Assembly (NCBI RefSeq): GCF_002848135.1 | Contig: NZ_PKGB01000003.1 | Coordinates: 1 to 64,000 of the forward strand | From: Hydrogenovibrio sp. SC-1 | GTDB lineage: Bacteria > Pseudomonadota > Gammaproteobacteria > Thiomicrospirales > Thiomicrospiraceae | Length of the DNA: 64,000 bases | Direction: 5' to 3' | Part shown: positions 62,730 through 64,000 of the stretch, in pieces | How positions within the stretch are numbered: position 1 is the stretch's first letter | Layout: the number at the start of each line of letters is the position of its first letter | Notes under the pieces: model-generated | Told to the model about the DNA's origin: nothing | The model's database searches: none | The model's input: only the letters and a program-made list of their open reading frames with translations | Program-made: the position numbers and the translations under genes

Positions 62730-64000
62730 TTATGCAGAGTAGTACATATCAAACTCAATTGGGTGAGTTGTCGCACGCATACGAGTAACTTCTTCCATTT
62801 TAAGGTTGATGTAGGCATCAATCGCTTCATCTGTAAAGACACCACCTGCTTTAAGGAAGTCGCGGTCTTTATCTAATTCATCAAGTGCTTCTTCAAGTGA
62901 TGCACAAACAGTTTTATACGTAGCTTCTTCTTCAGGAGGAAGATCGTATAAATCTTTCTCAGCAGGCTCGCCTGGATCAATTTTATTTAAGATTCCGTCA
63001 AGGCCGGCCATTAATGAAGCTGAGAAGGCTAGGTATGGGTTGGCTGTTGGATCAGGGAAGCGTAATTCAACACGACGAGATCTTTCTGAAGGCGCATACG
63101 GAATACGAATAGACGCAGAACGGTTTGAACCAGAGTAAGCTAATAAGATAGGCGCTTCGAATCCTGGGACAAGGCGCTTATAAGAGTTAGTTCCTGGGTT
63201 GGTGAATGCGTTTAGTGCGCGTGCATGCTTCATTAGACCACCAATATACCAAAGTGCTTCTTGGGATAGGCCTGAGTACACATCACCCGCAAAAATATTC
63301 TTGCCATCTTTAGAAAGAGACTGGTTAATGTGCATCCCAGAACCATTGTCACCTACGATAGGCTTAGGCATGAACGTTGCTGTTTTACCCAATGCATGAC
63401 AAGTATTATGTACGGCATATTTAAGAATTTGTACTTCATCAGATTTTGCAGTCAAGGTGTTACCGGCAACAGCTAGTTCACACTGACCACCTGAAGCTAC
63501 TTCGTGGTGATGGGCTTCTAGTTTTAAGCCCATTGCTTCTGCCATCGCGCAGATGTCAGCACGGACTTCATGAAGTTGGTCAACAGGCGGAACTGGGAAG
63601 TAACCTCCTTTAACCTTAGGACGGTGTCCAATGTTCCCGCCTTCAAATACTTTCTCTGAGTTCCAAGAGGCTTCGTTACCGTCAAGTTTTACAAAACAAC
63701 CAGACATGTCGGCACCCCAGCGTACATCATCAAAGATGAAAAATTCAGGCTCTGGACCAAAGAAGGCGCTATCGGCAATACCCGTTGAGGCTAGGTAAGC
63801 TTCTGCTTTTTTAGCGATACCACGAGGATCTTTTTCATAAGGTTCCATGGTTGAAGGTTCAACAATCATGCAACGGATAATTAAGGTTGGATCGTTAGTG
63901 AAAGGATCAAGGACAAACCCGTCTGTTTGTGGCATTAAAATCATGTCAGAATTGTGGATGTTTTTCCAGCCTTGGATAGAAGAGCCATCGAAAGTTTCAC
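62730..64000 (-). CDS. glnA: glutamine synthetase, N-terminal end missing
   Basis: Type I glutamine synthetase. The C-terminal 423 or so residues are in the window; the start lies beyond 64000. The first visible residues are [18 protein letters not shown]. Conserved sites are EPEFFIFD, the ATP/Glu segments [11 protein letters not shown] and [20 protein letters not shown], and [13 protein letters not shown]. The adenylylation tyrosine is in DLYDLPPEE, so GlnE-type covalent control is expected. The terminator lies at its 3' end. Confidence 0.97.
   Translation of the reverse strand, partial: ETFDGSSIQGWKNIHNSDMILMPQTDGFVLDPFTNDPTLIIRCMIVEPSTMEPYEKDPRGIAKKAEAYLASTGIADSAFFGPEPEFFIFDDVRWGADMSGCFVKLDGNEASWNSEKVFEGGNIGHRPKVKGGYFPVPPVDQLHEVRADICAMAEAMGLKLEAHHHEVASGGQCELAVAGNTLTAKSDEVQILKYAVHNTCHALGKTATFMPKPIVGDNGSGMHINQSLSKDGKNIFAGDVYSGLSQEALWYIGGLMKHARALNAFTNPGTNSYKRLVPGFEAPILLAYSGSNRSASIRIPYAPSERSRRVELRFPDPTANPYLAFSASLMAGLDGILNKIDPGEPAEKDLYDLPPEEEATYKTVCASLEEALDELDKDRDFLKAGGVFTDEAIDAYINLKMEEVTRMRATTHPIEFDMYYSA

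Overview
The window reads as ordinary chromosome of a free-living, Gram-negative gammaproteobacterium with moderate, slightly AT-leaning composition. The evidence is the E. coli-like gene order in several blocks (miaB-phoH/ybeZ-ybeY-corC-lnt; ybeL-like/leuS-lptE-holA-proA-nadD-rsfS-rlmH; ffs-dnaX-ybaB-recR), class Ia nrdA, FadL and TorF outer-membrane proteins, and many lipoproteins. The set is compatible with a sulfur-oxidising Thiomicrospira/Hydrogenovibrio-type organism, but that placement is an inference and no diagnostic metabolic gene is present. I see no tRNA, 16S/23S rRNA, insertion sequence, prophage or CRISPR array. The one structural RNA is the small SRP RNA.

Layout. 0-6 kb (minus strand): aroQ-accB-accC-prmA-dusB, with dusB cut by the window edge, then dsbD divergent from fxsA. 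6.5-14 kb (mostly minus): an alpha/beta hydrolase and MFS exporter pair behind a palindromic operator, an SDR epimerase, fadL, a DUF302 lipoprotein and pdxB. 14-21 kb (plus): a hydrolase, then a tripartite RND efflux operon (TolC-like, adaptor, pump). 20.7-23.6 kb: a CobW-type GTPase with a GGDEF protein, a DUF2892 protein and a ModE-type regulator. 23.7-28.6 kb: rplM-rpsI, nrdA with paired NrdR-like boxes, and a porin. 28.7-35.8 kb is the accessory-looking part: two tandem paralogous lipoproteins, a TorF-family protein and four type IV pilin-like proteins, one carrying an RTX-like repeat tail. 35.9-49.7 kb is conserved housekeeping. 49.8-53.8 kb holds a patatin, a PilZ-like protein, an unknown protein and a large lipoprotein. 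54-57 kb is ffs-dnaX-ybaB-recR, followed by an Ig-like lipoprotein. 59-64 kb: argF-argD, ilvE, a zf-CHCC protein and glnA, which is cut by the window edge.

The most unusual signal is a dispersed 12-bp palindrome, ACCAGGCCTGGT, found eight times in 64 kb (six exact, two with one mismatch), although a 12-mer is expected far less than once. Three copies lie just 3' of genes inside longer perfect palindromes of 24 to 36 bp. Five lie inside genes and are read in all three reading frames. Flanking arms differ between copies but stay self-complementary in four of them, which points to selection on the DNA or RNA structure itself. I find no associated enzyme here. It could be a highly iterated palindrome, an uptake or recognition sequence, or a family of hairpins at transcript ends.

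Other notable points: an A9 slippery run in dnaX with an SD-like sequence upstream and a -1-frame stop just downstream, as expected for a short gamma product; an ArgR-like box with a terminator-like hairpin in the argD leader; a GGKEF variant of a diguanylate cyclase; and the prepilin with the RTX-like tail.
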